Positions 55,228-64,000 of a stretch of DNA of 64,000 nucleotides are shown one piece after another. Every line of letters begins with the position of its first letter. Position 1 is the stretch's first letter. The position numbers were made by a program, and so were the translations under genes. Location of the stretch: assembly GCA_016713405.1 (NCBI GenBank), contig JADJPF010000027.1:372001-436000 (forward strand). The letters run 5' to 3'. This DNA comes from Blastocatellia bacterium (GTDB taxonomy: Bacteria > Acidobacteriota > Blastocatellia > Chloracidobacteriales > JADJPF01). Under the pieces are notes generated by a model, which ran no database searches, was not told the origin of the DNA, and was given only the letters and a program-made list of their open reading frames with translations.

Positions 55228-55864
55228 ATGGCAGACAAAATACAGTACATAATAGCTTTTGTTTTTTTGATAGTTGTTATTAAGCTAGTTTTGGATAAAA
55301 CTTCAAAAGATAAACGTGTTTGGCAAACTTCTGCACAAAAATATCGGATGAGTTTTGGTGAAGGTGTAGAAACAAGAGGTGAGCGACAAGTAAAAGTTTT
55401 TCGTATAAAGGGTTATTATAGATCTTGCTTGGTAAATATTACGGGTAGTCGTGCTTTAGGGCAAAATGAAACACATATTTCTGTAACTTATCCAAAAGGA
55501 TTAATGGATAGTTTAAGACTTTATCCAGAAGGCACTTTAGGAAAAATTGGGCGAGGCCTGGTTAAACAAGCAACTGCTGGTAGAAGTTCAAGACAGCCCT
55601 ATTTTGTTACTTATGCCCCCTCCAAAAGGAACAGGACAATTAGAAGTTCAAAGAGAGTTAAACCCTTTAATTAGAGAACAATTAACCCAATTATTTATTA
55701 TTTGTTCTGGTAAAGGTCGTCGTATTGATGTTACAGATGCTTATATGCTAATAAAACAAGTTGGATTTGTACAAAATCCAGAAGAATTATTTCCCTTAGT
55801 AGATGAAGTTTTAACCGCAATTAATGTAGTAGAATCAAACAGTGGAGAGCTATTTAAAGCTTAA
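55228..55864 (+). CDS. Membrane-anchored hypothetical protein, frameshifted in this sequence
   Basis: Two frames overlap and together give about 211 residues. The first has one membrane helix (about 6-22) and 'WQTSAQKYRMSFGEGVETRG' with a beta-rich domain. The second continues with 'LLLMPPPKGTGQLEVQREL' and 'LVDEVLTAINVV'. The switch must lie between about 55570 and 55620 by an extra base. The exact site cannot be fixed by eye. I recognise no family. It ends overlapping the convergent gene. Confidence 0.55.
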
Positions 55865-56702
55865 TTATTATCCCCTAAGCTTTGAGGCCCACGAAATATT
55901 TGACCACCATTATCAAGCTTATAAACCCCACGTAAGTCTGCATAAAAAGATAAACGTCCTGTTTTAGCATAAGCTAAAGGTTCAGCATGTAACCAAAACT
56001 CTTTTTTATCTTTGCCCAACTCTATTGAAAATTTATAGCCTTCTATTTCACCACTTTTTAGACTTGGAGGCCAAAAATTTGATGCTACTAATTCTTCCAT
56101 TGAACCATAAATACCTTTATTTGCATCGCTATAAAGTTTTTGCGCACCAATATAGCGTTCCATATATATTAAGGCTGCATCTTCATGTGCGCGGATTTTG
56201 ATTTCTGGAAAAACTTGCGATCAAGATTTTTAACCAACTGTAAAGTTTCTAAATCACCTACTACCCAGTTACCATTTACTTGAATTAAAAAAACTTCATC
56301 TGCTGTAGGATCTTTAGGATTATCAGAAGATTTAATAAAAATAGTGGCATTATTACCTATAATCTGAGTGCCAAGAATTTTTACTGTCTCAGGGATACGT
56401 GAAAAAGTAAGCTCAAAATCAGGTTCTAATTCTTTTAATTCTTCTGGTGTTAAAGGTTCTATTGCATCACGATAGACAGACAGACGAAACCCTTCTAAGT
56501 ATTTTTTTTCTCTTAACAATCGGTAAAACTCTTTAACAGTATCTGCGGCACTTAAAGGTTTAGCCTCTTGTTCTTGAACTTCTGTGTCTTCTGTGTCTTC
56601 TGTGTCAGCTTTAGTTGGTTCTTGTGCAAAATTGCTTTGAGTAGAAATTAGTAATAAACTAATAGTAAGGCCAATTAGGAGAATTAACTTGCTGATTCTC
56701 AT
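55861..56702 (-). CDS. Exported protein with NTF2-like and pilin-like domains, frameshifted in this sequence
   Basis: The first frame has a signal peptide (about 1-26), an acidic 'DTEDTEDTE' repeat, and an NTF2-like region ('AADTVKEFYRLLREKKYLEG', 'VFLIQVNGNWVVGD'). It breaks off after 'DRKFFQKSKSAH'. Adding one base to the run at 56209-56213 gives 'FFPEIKIRAHEDAALIYMERY' and joins the second frame. That frame has 'GIYGSMEELVAS', 'GYKFSIELG' and 'TGRLSFYADLRGVYK', like the C-terminal domain of type IV pilin-like proteins. No prepilin leader is present, so it is not a pilin itself. Confidence 0.65.
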
Positions 56703-56785
56703 AGATTTTTATCCTAAATCAATTTGGGTTAGTTTTGAGATTTTAGCAAAAGAATTTCTTGCTTGACTAGTCTGTAGAGTTATTA

Positions 56786-57226
56786 TTAGCTCTTTTCTGT
56801 CTTTATAGAAATTAAAGCTAAACCTAAAATAGAAAATAAAATTCCTAATAAATTCCAAACAGATATTTTTTCTTTATAAGCTATTATGCCAATAGGGATT
56901 AATAATAGAGCTCCTACAGCACCAACTAAAGTACCTGTAAAAGTTACATTCCAACCTATCCGATAAGCTAATAAAAAACCTATTTCAATTAACATTGCTG
57001 CTATACCAACAACAACAACAGCCCAATTTGTATCTTTAATTGCACTAAAAAAAGGTTTATCAGTTGTATAAAAAAAGCTTGCAAAAATACAAATAATAAT
57101 TCCAATAATATAAGCAATTATTATAGAAAAAAAAGGGTTTGCTGTTTTAGGAATAGATTTTTGGGAAATATGATAAAGAATATTACCAATAATAGCTAAA
57201 AAAACTGGTAGATAAAGTGACTTCAC
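56786..57226 (-). CDS. Four-helix EamA-like (DMT) transporter half
   Basis: The 146-residue protein has four or five transmembrane helices and an internal 'TGTLVGAVGALLLIPIGIIAYKE' which matches the EamA/small-multidrug-resistance superfamily. At this size it is a half transporter that probably dimerises. The substrate is unknown. It follows the RecU-like gene by 15 nt and could be co-transcribed. Confidence 0.75.
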   Translation of the reverse strand: MKSLYLPVFLAIIGNILYHISQKSIPKTANPFFSIIIAYIIGIIICIFASFFYTTDKPFFSAIKDTNWAVVVVGIAAMLIEIGFLLAYRIGWNVTFTGTLVGAVGALLLIPIGIIAYKEKISVWNLLGILFSILGLALISIKTEKS

Positions 57227-57241
57227 TGCCTTTTCCTTAAT

Positions 57242-57922
57242 TTAAGCTTTTTTAGGGATTACTAAATTATTATAATCTCGTCCATAAAGCTCTTCTTGTT
57301 TTTCAATTGCAGTTAAATAGTCAAAAATTAGTAAACCTTTGCCTGCTTCTACTTTGACTAAGTGATTTTCAAAAAAACGAAATGGTACGCTTTTATAACC
57401 TGTAGTGTTGCAATAACGCCTAACTAATTGAATTGGCAGGAAATAAACTTTTCTATGTGTTGAAAACTCAACTAAAAAACCTGAGATAGCTCCAGTTGTT
57501 GCCATACATTCTAAGAAGTAGATTTGATGAGGATGAAGGTTATCTAAGTCTAGTCGGTCACGTTGAGTTGTTTTAGCATCGTAAAATATTGCTCGACCGC
57601 TAGGGGCAACCGCACCACCATAATCAGGTTCAGCTTTTGATTCAGGCACAAATTCACGAAGTAATAAAGGATTACCTTGTTCTTTAGTGAGGGCAATTAA
57701 TTGCGCCCCAGAAATATTTTTTTGATTGATAGGTAGATCCGCAACATTTGGAATATTTAAGCCTCGTCTTTGCTCTCCACGTTTCATTAAATATTTACCA
57801 GGTATAGCTTTACGGGTTATATAAGCGCGTTCAGCCTGAGCATAAGCGTTATTAGTACTATTTATAGCAGCTTGGAAACTACTACCAACATCAGCACCAC
57901 GCCTTTTTAATGTTGCTCTCAT
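57242..57922 (-). CDS. RecU-like Holliday junction resolvase
   Basis: The 226-residue protein has the RecU plan: 'GSSFQAAINSTNNAYAQAERAYITRK' (cut here: GSSFQAAIN, NNAYAQ), then the PD-(D/E)xK core 'KAEPDYGG' (Asp100) and 'AIFYDAKTT' (Asp115, Lys117), then 'LDNLHPHQIYFLECM' (His132, Gln133), as in Bacillus RecU. RecU resolves Holliday junctions in Firmicutes; most other bacteria use RuvC. It lies directly downstream of yebC, the gene that often precedes ruvC. I infer it replaces or supplements RuvC here. Confidence 0.75.
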   Translation of the reverse strand: MRATLKRRGADVGSSFQAAINSTNNAYAQAERAYITRKAIPGKYLMKRGEQRRGLNIPNVADLPINQKNISGAQLIALTKEQGNPLLLREFVPESKAEPDYGGAVAPSGRAIFYDAKTTQRDRLDLDNLHPHQIYFLECMATTGAISGFLVEFSTHRKVYFLPIQLVRRYCNTTGYKSVPFRFFENHLVKVEAGKGLLIFDYLTAIEKQEELYGRDYNNLVIPKKA

Positions 57923-57986
57923 AAAAGTTAAACCCAGGTTCTACAAAAAAATTTTATAGAACCTGTTAAAGTACAAAAGGTTTTAA

Positions 57987-58733
57987 TTACCCAGCAGATT
58001 CATATTCGCTGTCATCCATTTCAAAATTGGCAGCTACTTTTTGCACATCATCCTGATCTTCTAAAGCATCATAGAGCTTAAGCATTTGTTGTGCTTCTTT
58101 ACCAGTTAGTTTTACTGTGTTTTGTGGAACTCGTTCAATTTCTGCTGAAATAGGGCTAAGTTTCGCTGCTTTAATTGCTTCTAATACAGCATCAAAATCA
58201 TCAGGTTTAGTTAGCACTAACCAGCTTTCTCCATCATCTTTAAGGTCTTCTGCACCAGCACCTACTACAAGTTCAAACATTTCATCTTCAGACAAAGCCC
58301 CTTTTTCAAGTAAAATAGAGCCTTTCTTTTCAAATATCCAACCTACACAACCTGCTTCACCTAAGTTTCCATTATTTTTAGAAAATAGATGTCGTAATTC
58401 ACCTACAGTACGATTTTTATTATCTGTTACTGTATCAACCATTATAGCTACACCACCAGGGCCATAACCTTCATAAATGATTTCTTCTATAACATCCCCG
58501 CCTAGTTCCCCTGTACCACGCTTAATTGCACGGTCAATAGTATCATTAGGCATATTTTGAGCTTTAGCATCAGAAATAGCTTTACGTAAACGGGCATTAT
58601 TATTAGGATCACCACCGCCACCACGAGCAGCTACGTTAATTTCCTTGATTAGACGGGTAAAGACTTTGCCACGTTTGGCATCTAAAGCACCTTTTTTATG
58701 TTTAATTGTGTGCCATTTACTATGTCCAGACAT
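57987..58733 (-). CDS. yebC: YebC/TACO1-family protein
   Basis: The 248-residue protein starts 'MSGHSKWHTIKHKKGALD' and has 'RGGGGDPNNNARLRKAISDAK' and 'AIMVDTVTDNKNRTVGELRH', which are full YebC signatures. Family members act as transcription factors or help ribosomes through proline stretches. YebC often heads a ruvC-ruvAB operon. Here a RecU-like gene follows 64 nt later. Confidence 0.96.
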   Translation of the reverse strand: MSGHSKWHTIKHKKGALDAKRGKVFTRLIKEINVAARGGGGDPNNNARLRKAISDAKAQNMPNDTIDRAIKRGTGELGGDVIEEIIYEGYGPGGVAIMVDTVTDNKNRTVGELRHLFSKNNGNLGEAGCVGWIFEKKGSILLEKGALSEDEMFELVVGAGAEDLKDDGESWLVLTKPDDFDAVLEAIKAAKLSPISAEIERVPQNTVKLTGKEAQQMLKLYDALEDQDDVQKVAANFEMDDSEYESAG

Positions 58734-58919
58734 TAGATCACCTCTGTTTTTGTGTATAAATAAAAAATAATCTTTTCTTGGTTTTCCTCTCTAGTAAAAG
58801 AGGCAAGTTGTTAAGATAGGCAAATAATAGGTCTATAGGAAAATTTTCAAAAAAGCAAGTTGGCTTTATTTAGTAATATTAATGAATATTATTGATTTTT
58901 TAAGCTAACTGCATAATCT

Positions 58920-58940
58920 AGCATAGCTCATAGCTATGCT
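58920..58940. repeat. Perfect 9-bp inverted repeat beyond the yggS stop
   Basis: AGCATAGCT (58920-58928) and AGCTATGCT (58932-58940) pair around a 3-nt loop, some 30 nt past the yggS stop. No T run follows on either strand, so rho-independent termination is doubtful; an mRNA end-protecting hairpin is possible. Confidence 0.5.
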
Positions 58941-58968
58941 TCAATTCATAACCTTCTGTAAAAAGCTT

Positions 58969-59661
58969 TTATAAGTAATTTCGATCACCAAAAATAGCTG
59001 TTCCAACACGAATCATTGTTGCACCCTCAGCAATTGCATATTCAAAATCATGACTCATTCCCATAGAAAGTTCTGTTAAAGGGTTAGGAATAATTGGACG
59101 GTTATTAATATCTTCTAATAACTCTCGTAAACGTCTAAAATAGCGAACAGTTTTAGCGGGATTTTCAAAATATGGAGGAATAGTCATTAGACCTTGAAAA
59201 GCTAAATTTTCTGCTCGGCCTAGATAAGTAGCTAAATCTATCAATTCACTTTCATCAATTCCAGTTTTAGTAGACTCTTTTGCTAAATCTACTTGTGCCA
59301 AAACTACAATTTGTCGTCCAAGTTCGCCTGCAATACGGTTTACCCGTTCGGCTAGTTTTATACTATCTATTGTATGAATCCAATCAAAAAGCTCTACTGC
59401 ACGACGGACTTTATTTGTTTGTAAATGTCCAATTAGATGATGACAAACATCATTTGGCAACTGCGGGAATTTTTCTTCTGCTTCTTGAACATGATTTTCT
59501 GCAATATCTGTTACCCCAGCCCTTAAAGCTTCTTTGATTAAATTAACAGGAAAAGTTTTTGTCACCGTAATTAATCGTACTTCATTAGGATTACGATTAG
59601 CCTTTTGACAAGCTTTAGCTATTCTTGATTGTATGGATGATAGATTTTCTTTGATTGACAT
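58969..59661 (-). CDS. yggS: YggS/PLPBP pyridoxal phosphate homeostasis protein
   Basis: The 230-residue protein has 'RLITVTKTFPVNLIKEAL', the Lys that binds PLP, then 'IAENHVQEAEEKF', 'HLIGHLQTNKVR' and 'LSMGMSHDFEYAIAEGATMIRVG'. PLPBP controls free PLP and often sits near proC or ftsZ; neither is adjacent here. It is 230 residues, normal size. Confidence 0.95.
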   Translation of the reverse strand: MSIKENLSSIQSRIAKACQKANRNPNEVRLITVTKTFPVNLIKEALRAGVTDIAENHVQEAEEKFPQLPNDVCHHLIGHLQTNKVRRAVELFDWIHTIDSIKLAERVNRIAGELGRQIVVLAQVDLAKESTKTGIDESELIDLATYLGRAENLAFQGLMTIPPYFENPAKTVRYFRRLRELLEDINNRPIIPNPLTELSMGMSHDFEYAIAEGATMIRVGTAIFGDRNYL

Positions 59662-59803
59662 ATTGCAAAATATAACAAAGTAGTCTTTGAGATTAAATCC
59701 ATTGTTGTAGATAAGTTGCTTGCTTCCAACTAGGGTTGCAGCATACTAAGAATTACCCGCATAATAGTCAACTCTTAATTTCCTAATTTGGAGCTAATAG
59801 AAT

Positions 59804-60732
59804 ATGCTTAAAGTAGGTTTATTAGTAGGCAGAGAGCGTTCTTTCCCTAATGCCTTGATAGAAGAAATCAATAAGCGCAATCAAAGTGTAACTGCTGATT
59901 ATATTAGGGTTGGGGAGGTTGCTAGTAATATGGCTTGCCCCTATCAAGTTATTATTGACCGCATTTCTCATGAAGTCCCGTTTTATCAAACTTACTTAAA
60001 GACAGCTACTCTTAGTGGAACAGTGGTTATTAATAATCCTTTTTGGCGCATGGCAGATGATAAGTTTTTTGGTACAGCTTTAGTTGAAAAACTAGGTGTT
60101 GCTGTGCCTAAAACAGTTGTTTTGCCCATGCATAGCTATATGGAAGGCATTAGCGCGGAAAGCTTAAGCAATCTAAAATTTCCTTTAAATTGGCAAGCTG
60201 TAATTGAATATATCGGCCTACCAGCATTTCTAAACCTCATTGGGGAGGAGGGTGGAAAGCCGTTAATAAGGTTAATACCCTGGAAGAACTGCTTTTTCAC
60301 TATAACCAATCAGGTCAACTATGTATGATGTTGCAGGAATTTATCGATTGGCAACAATATGTTCGCTGTATCTGTATTGGCAAAAAAGAAATACTTATAA
60401 CTAATTGGGATCCTCGAAAACCTCATTTTGAACGCTATCGCGGCACTGACCAAACTTTAGACCCAAACTTAGAGGAAAGAATTAGAATAGATGCAATCAA
60501 AATAAATGAAGCTCTTGGTTATGATATGAATACTGTAGAGTTTGCTGTTAGAGATAATATTCCATATGCAATTGATTTTATGAACTCTGCACCAGATTTT
60601 GATATTAGCTCACTAACAGAAAAATATTTTCCATGGGTAATTAATAAAATGGCAGATTTAGTAATTGAGTCTGCTAAAAGTGCAGTTGAGAAAAAAACTT
60701 CCTATCGTTGGAATCAACTAATGAAAATTTAA
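59804..60732 (+). CDS. RimK-like ATP-grasp ligase, frameshifted in this sequence
   Basis: With one A restored at 60232-60234 the protein is about 309 residues. It has an N-terminal pre-ATP-grasp domain, 'NNPFWRMADDKFFGTALVEKL' (part: NNPFWRMADDKFFG), then the ATP-binding 'FLKPHWGGGWKAV' and 'LQEFIDWQQYVRCICIG', and the metal-binding 'AIDFMNSAPDFD'. RimK-like ATP-grasp enzymes join amino acids or amines to carboxyls through acyl phosphates. In this raw sequence the frame changes after 'LPAFLN'. A second, circularly permuted ATP-grasp gene follows after 18 nt, so they are likely to work together. Confidence 0.78.
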
Positions 60733-60750
60733 CTAAAATAAGGGTTTATT

Positions 60751-62097
60751 ATGGAAAAAGAAGCGATTAAGTATTATCACGACTTATTATTAGAAGATAA
60801 CTATCTACAAACTACCCAAGAAATCCTACAAAAAGCAACTGAAACAAGGCATTTAGCTTTTGGTAAACGTCCAGTTTGTAGCGTACTTAGACCTTATTTT
60901 ATTAGTGAAAATAACTATAATTTTGTCTCTAAAACTTCTCAGCTAGTTAGTCAAGGTATTTTTACATTAGGACAACGCTTATTAGCAGATGAAAAATTAC
61001 GTAAAGAGGTAGACTTAACCGAGCAGGAAGAAACAATAATTAAATTTGATCATAAATATGGCGCAGCGGATGTAAGCGGAAGACTTGATGGTTTTTTAAG
61101 TCCTGAGGGTGATTTTAATTTTGTTGAATATAATGCAGAAAGCCCAGGCGGATTAGCTTATGGCGACGAGTTAAGCGAAACTTTTGCAAAAATGCCAATA
61201 ATTGAAAAGCTTAAGGAAAAATACACGTTAAAAACATTTCCTATTAGAAAAAAGATTTTTGATTCTCTAGTGTCGGCTTATCATCGTTGGGGCGGGGAAG
61301 GCTTGCCAAATATTGCAATTATTGATTGGCGCGGTGTTAGCACATATGGAGAATTTTTACTTTGTAAAGAATATTTTGAAGCACAAGGTTGTAATGTAAA
61401 AATTGCTGACCCTGACGAACTAGAATATAAAGATGGAAAATTATTTATTGAAGATTTCCAAGTAAATTTAATTTACAAAAGGGTAATAATAGGAGAATTT
61501 TTAGCTAAATTTGCGCTAAATCATCCACTAATAGAAGCACTTCAAAATCAAGCTGTTTGTATGGTTAATGCTTTTCAAGTACAAATGCTCTATAAAAAAA
61601 GTTGTTTTGCTCTACTTAGTGACCCGAATTATTCATATATTTACCCAAAAGAAATTTTAGAAGCTTTGTTAAAACATATTCCTTGGACAAGAAAAGTTAG
61701 AGAATGTAAAACCCTCCATCAAAATAACACTATAGATTTAATTCCTTATATTGCTGAAAATAAAGATAATTTAGTCCTAAAACCAAATGGCGAATATGGC
61801 GGTAAGGGCGTAGTTTTAGGATGGCAGTCAACTAACGATGAATGGCGCGATACACTAAAAGGGGCTTTAGAAAGTTCCTACATTGTTCAAGAGCGCGTAC
61901 CACTTGGCACAGAAATCTATCCAAGCCTTATTGATGGCGAATTACGTTTTGATGAGAGATTTTTAGACCTAGACCCTTATGTTTGGGATGGAAAAAATAT
62001 AGAAGGTTGTGGTATTAGACTTTCTAAGTTAGCATTACTTAATGTTACTGCCGGAGGTGGTTCTGCTACACCAATGTTTATTATTGATAAGAAGTAA
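60751..62097 (+). CDS. Circularly permuted ATP-grasp protein
   Basis: The 448-residue protein has 'VEYNAESPGGLAYGD', 'NLIYKRVIIGEF', and C-terminal 'LVLKPNGEYGGKGVVLGW' with the phosphate-binding Gly-rich loop. It matches the type 2 circularly permuted ATP-grasp pattern, related to glutathionylspermidine synthase-like amide-bond enzymes. Its substrate is unknown. It forms a tight pair with the RimK-like gene just upstream, separated by 18 nt with an AAGGGT-like ribosome site, and is followed base-to-base by convergent aroK. Confidence 0.82.
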   Translation: MEKEAIKYYHDLLLEDNYLQTTQEILQKATETRHLAFGKRPVCSVLRPYFISENNYNFVSKTSQLVSQGIFTLGQRLLADEKLRKEVDLTEQEETIIKFDHKYGAADVSGRLDGFLSPEGDFNFVEYNAESPGGLAYGDELSETFAKMPIIEKLKEKYTLKTFPIRKKIFDSLVSAYHRWGGEGLPNIAIIDWRGVSTYGEFLLCKEYFEAQGCNVKIADPDELEYKDGKLFIEDFQVNLIYKRVIIGEFLAKFALNHPLIEALQNQAVCMVNAFQVQMLYKKSCFALLSDPNYSYIYPKEILEALLKHIPWTRKVRECKTLHQNNTIDLIPYIAENKDNLVLKPNGEYGGKGVVLGWQSTNDEWRDTLKGALESSYIVQERVPLGTEIYPSLIDGELRFDERFLDLDPYVWDGKNIEGCGIRLSKLALLNVTAGGGSATPMFIIDKK

Positions 62098-62099
62098 AG

Positions 62100-62594
62100 T
62101 TATTTTCTTATTACCGAAATAATATTGTTTACTGTTTCATCAATTGTTAAGTTAGAAACGTCAACAGTAAAATTTGCTTGGCTATAGGCTGAAAGTCTTG
62201 AGTTTAATAACTCTTGCATCTGTTTAGGGTTACTATATAAAGGTCTTAAAGTATCATTACTTAAGCGGGATAAGATCACATCTAAATCACAGTCTAGCCA
62301 AATAGAAATACCATTTTGTTGTATTAAATTACGGTTTCTTTCAAAGGTAAATGTTCCACCACCAAGAGCTATTATGCTATCAGTATAATTAATTATAGTT
62401 TCAAGTGTTTTATGTTCTATCTCTCGAAAATATTCTTCACCAAATTTAGAGAAAATATCCTTAATACTAAAATTTTCCTGCTCAACAATTAGCTTGTCTA
62501 AATCAACGAATTTATAACTTAATTTTTGAGCTAAAACACTGCCAACAGATGTTTTTCCTACACCCATAAAGCCAACTAAAAAAATATTTCGCAT
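62100..62594 (-). CDS. aroK: Shikimate kinase
   Basis: The 164-residue enzyme has Walker A 'GFMGVGKTSVG', 'FVDLDKLIVEQ' with the shikimate Asp, 'YFREIEHKTLE', 'ALGGGTF' and the lid 'RPLYSNP'. It makes shikimate 3-phosphate. It follows aroA by 10 nt, so the two steps of the pathway are one transcript. Confidence 0.95.
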   Translation of the reverse strand: MRNIFLVGFMGVGKTSVGSVLAQKLSYKFVDLDKLIVEQENFSIKDIFSKFGEEYFREIEHKTLETIINYTDSIIALGGGTFTFERNRNLIQQNGISIWLDCDLDVILSRLSNDTLRPLYSNPKQMQELLNSRLSAYSQANFTVDVSNLTIDETVNNIISVIRK

Positions 62595-62604
62595 AAATGA
62601 TTAT

Positions 62605-63891
62605 TTATGAATTAGTTACGCTAGCAAGTTTTTTAAAAAATCCAGGAAAAGAAATATCTACACAATCGCTATTAATAATTTCTGTTTCACCTTTTGCAAC
62701 TAGTCCAGCAATAGCAAAAGACATTGCAACCCGATGATCGTCGGCTGAATCAAGGCTACAGCCCTTTAGTTGTTGTTTTCCATTAATTGCTAATCCATCC
62801 GTGTATTCTTCTACTTCTGCACCCATCAAACGTAAATTATCAACTACGCTACGAATACGGTCACTTTCCTTTACTCGTAACTCACCTGCATCACGAATCG
62901 TTAAACCGCCTTCAATTTGAGTTGCTAAGACCGATAAAATAGGGATTTCATCAATGATATTAGCAATAATGTCACCTTGTAAAAGTCTATTTTGGTCATT
63001 ACTTACTAAATTGCTTGAAGAAATCAGTAAATCGCTAACTTCTTCACCATGCTGTAATTTAGGGTTAATAAATTTAATATTTGCACCTAAAGACAGTAAA
63101 ACATCAATGATTGCTCTACGAGTTGGATTTATTCCAACTGAGCGCAACAAAAGTTCTGAATTAGGCAACATTGTTGCTGCAATAATAAAAAATGCTGCTG
63201 ATGAAATATCTCCTGGAACTTGATAATGACAAGCTTTTAATGGGCTGTCTGAAATAGTAATACTACTGCTTTCTGTCTTTATATTAGCTCCAAACTCTTT
63301 TAACATAAGCTCAGTATGATTTCTTGTAATAGTAGGCTCAATAACCGTTGTAGCACCTTCAGCAAAAAGCCCAGCAAATAAAACACAAGATTTTACCTGC
63401 GCACTAGCTACAGGCATATTATACTTAATAGCTTGTAATTTTCCTCCAGTGATAGTTAGAGGGGGGAAATCATTATTTGTAGCATCAATATTTGCTCCCA
63501 TTTGGCGAAGAGGTGTAACAATGCGTTTCATTGGACGACGGCGTAACGATTGATCGCCAGAGATTATGCTAGTAAAGGGCTGTCCGGCTAAAATACCGCT
63601 TAACATCCGCATAGTTGATCCTGAATTACCAGCATCTAAAACTTTGTTTGGAGCAGTAAAAGTTTTATTTTTAATACCGTTAATTAATAATTTATTTTCT
63701 TGTCTTTCAACTATAACACCAAGGCTTTCTAAACAATAAAGTGTACTTTGACAGTCTTTACTGCTAGCAAAACCTTCTATTTCTGATTTACCTTCTGCTA
63801 GGGATGCAATTAAAGCTGTACGGTGAGAGATGGATTTATCACCTGGTAAAAAAACTTCACCTTTAATAAAATTGGTTGGATAAATTTTCAT
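62605..63891 (-). CDS. aroA: EPSP synthase (3-phosphoshikimate 1-carboxyvinyltransferase)
   Basis: The 428-residue enzyme has 'LPGDKSISHRTALIASLAEGKS', cut here to LPGDKSISHR, with the phosphoenolpyruvate Lys, 'DAGNSGSTMRMLSGILAG' and 'SLRRRPMKRIV', 'VKSCVLFAGLFAEG', and 'DEIPILSVLA' and 'RVKESDRIR'. It makes EPSP from shikimate 3-phosphate and PEP. About 110 bp upstream to the window edge holds its promoter region. Confidence 0.96.
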   Translation of the reverse strand: MKIYPTNFIKGEVFLPGDKSISHRTALIASLAEGKSEIEGFASSKDCQSTLYCLESLGVIVERQENKLLINGIKNKTFTAPNKVLDAGNSGSTMRMLSGILAGQPFTSIISGDQSLRRRPMKRIVTPLRQMGANIDATNNDFPPLTITGGKLQAIKYNMPVASAQVKSCVLFAGLFAEGATTVIEPTITRNHTELMLKEFGANIKTESSSITISDSPLKACHYQVPGDISSAAFFIIAATMLPNSELLLRSVGINPTRRAIIDVLLSLGANIKFINPKLQHGEEVSDLLISSSNLVSNDQNRLLQGDIIANIIDEIPILSVLATQIEGGLTIRDAGELRVKESDRIRSVVDNLRLMGAEVEEYTDGLAINGKQQLKGCSLDSADDHRVAMSFAIAGLVAKGETEIINSDCVDISFPGFFKKLASVTNS

Positions 63892-64000
63892 AATTTTTGT
63901 TTTTTGCTTTTAGAATCGGAAAAGGTAAATATCTCTTACTTGACAATAATGTAAAGCCTATGTTACACCAAAGATGTTTTGCCCTAGACAAAATTGCTGG

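Noticed and set aside
58920..58940. Rho-independent terminator after yggS
   Set aside because: The stem is perfect but no T tract follows on the minus strand.

Overview
The window is AT-rich bacterial chromosome. It carries core genes throughout (ligA, mutS, guaA, thrS, rpmI-rplT, pheS-pheT, zapA, aroA-aroK), a type IV pilus operon, and no phage, insertion sequence, integrase or CRISPR array that I could find. The gene mix suggests a Gram-negative Acidobacteriota-like organism, perhaps class Blastocatellia: a secretin-type pilus operon, choice-of-anchor/IPT proteins, a TMTC-like membrane TPR protein, a short PheT without its tRNA-binding OB domain, and a RecU-like resolvase next to yebC. This assignment is an inference from gene content and was not tested.

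Layout. Positions 1-5400 (minus strand): the start of a molybdopterin oxidoreductase, a DapF-like protein, a PfkB kinase, a TPR lipoprotein-like protein and a hybrid histidine kinase. Positions 5.8-6.7 kb: an FHA-GGDEF diguanylate cyclase. Positions 6.8-10.4 kb (minus): sppA, an McrB with an unusual N-terminal domain, and a broken mcrC. Positions 10.6-18.2 kb: a CXXCH/IPT surface protein, an orphan DNA methyltransferase, a MacB-type permease, a membrane-anchored protein and cinA. Positions 18.2-24.9 kb (minus): a type IV pilus operon, pilM-N-O-pilP-like(x2)-pilQ-roadblock, headed by a sigma70-like promoter and a GEMM (cyclic dinucleotide) riboswitch. Positions 25-32.7 kb (minus): an acyltransferase, mutS, a small membrane protein, ligA and a BamB-like propeller. 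Positions 32.8-48.8 kb (plus): guaA, a propeller-cytochrome c, a TMTC-like protein, tRNA-Val, thrS-rpmI-rplT-pheS-pheT, a ZapB-like protein, zapA, 6S RNA, a coiled-coil repeat protein, ymdB and small membrane proteins. Positions 48.8-64 kb: mixed housekeeping and signalling genes, a yebC-recU-like pair, an ATP-grasp pair and aroA-aroK.

Two themes stand out. First, second-messenger control of the pilus operon can be read directly from the DNA: a riboswitch heads the operon, and a roadblock/LC7 gene, a class that works with MglA-type GTPases, closes it. A diguanylate cyclase lies about 18 kb away. Second, at least nine genes are interrupted, eight of them by apparent single-base indels, mostly in A or T runs and including the normally essential ligA. 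That pattern fits residual long-read sequencing error better than biology, so for these genes I give the full span as one gene and state where the break lies.

The most interesting candidates are the riboswitch-pilus-roadblock operon, the DapF-like protein whose two catalytic Cys are both Ser, the McrB with a DUF2461-like N-terminus, the yebC-recU pairing, the ATP-grasp pair, and the kinase-REC fusion with an altered HRD motif. I did not find one clear, wholly new system.
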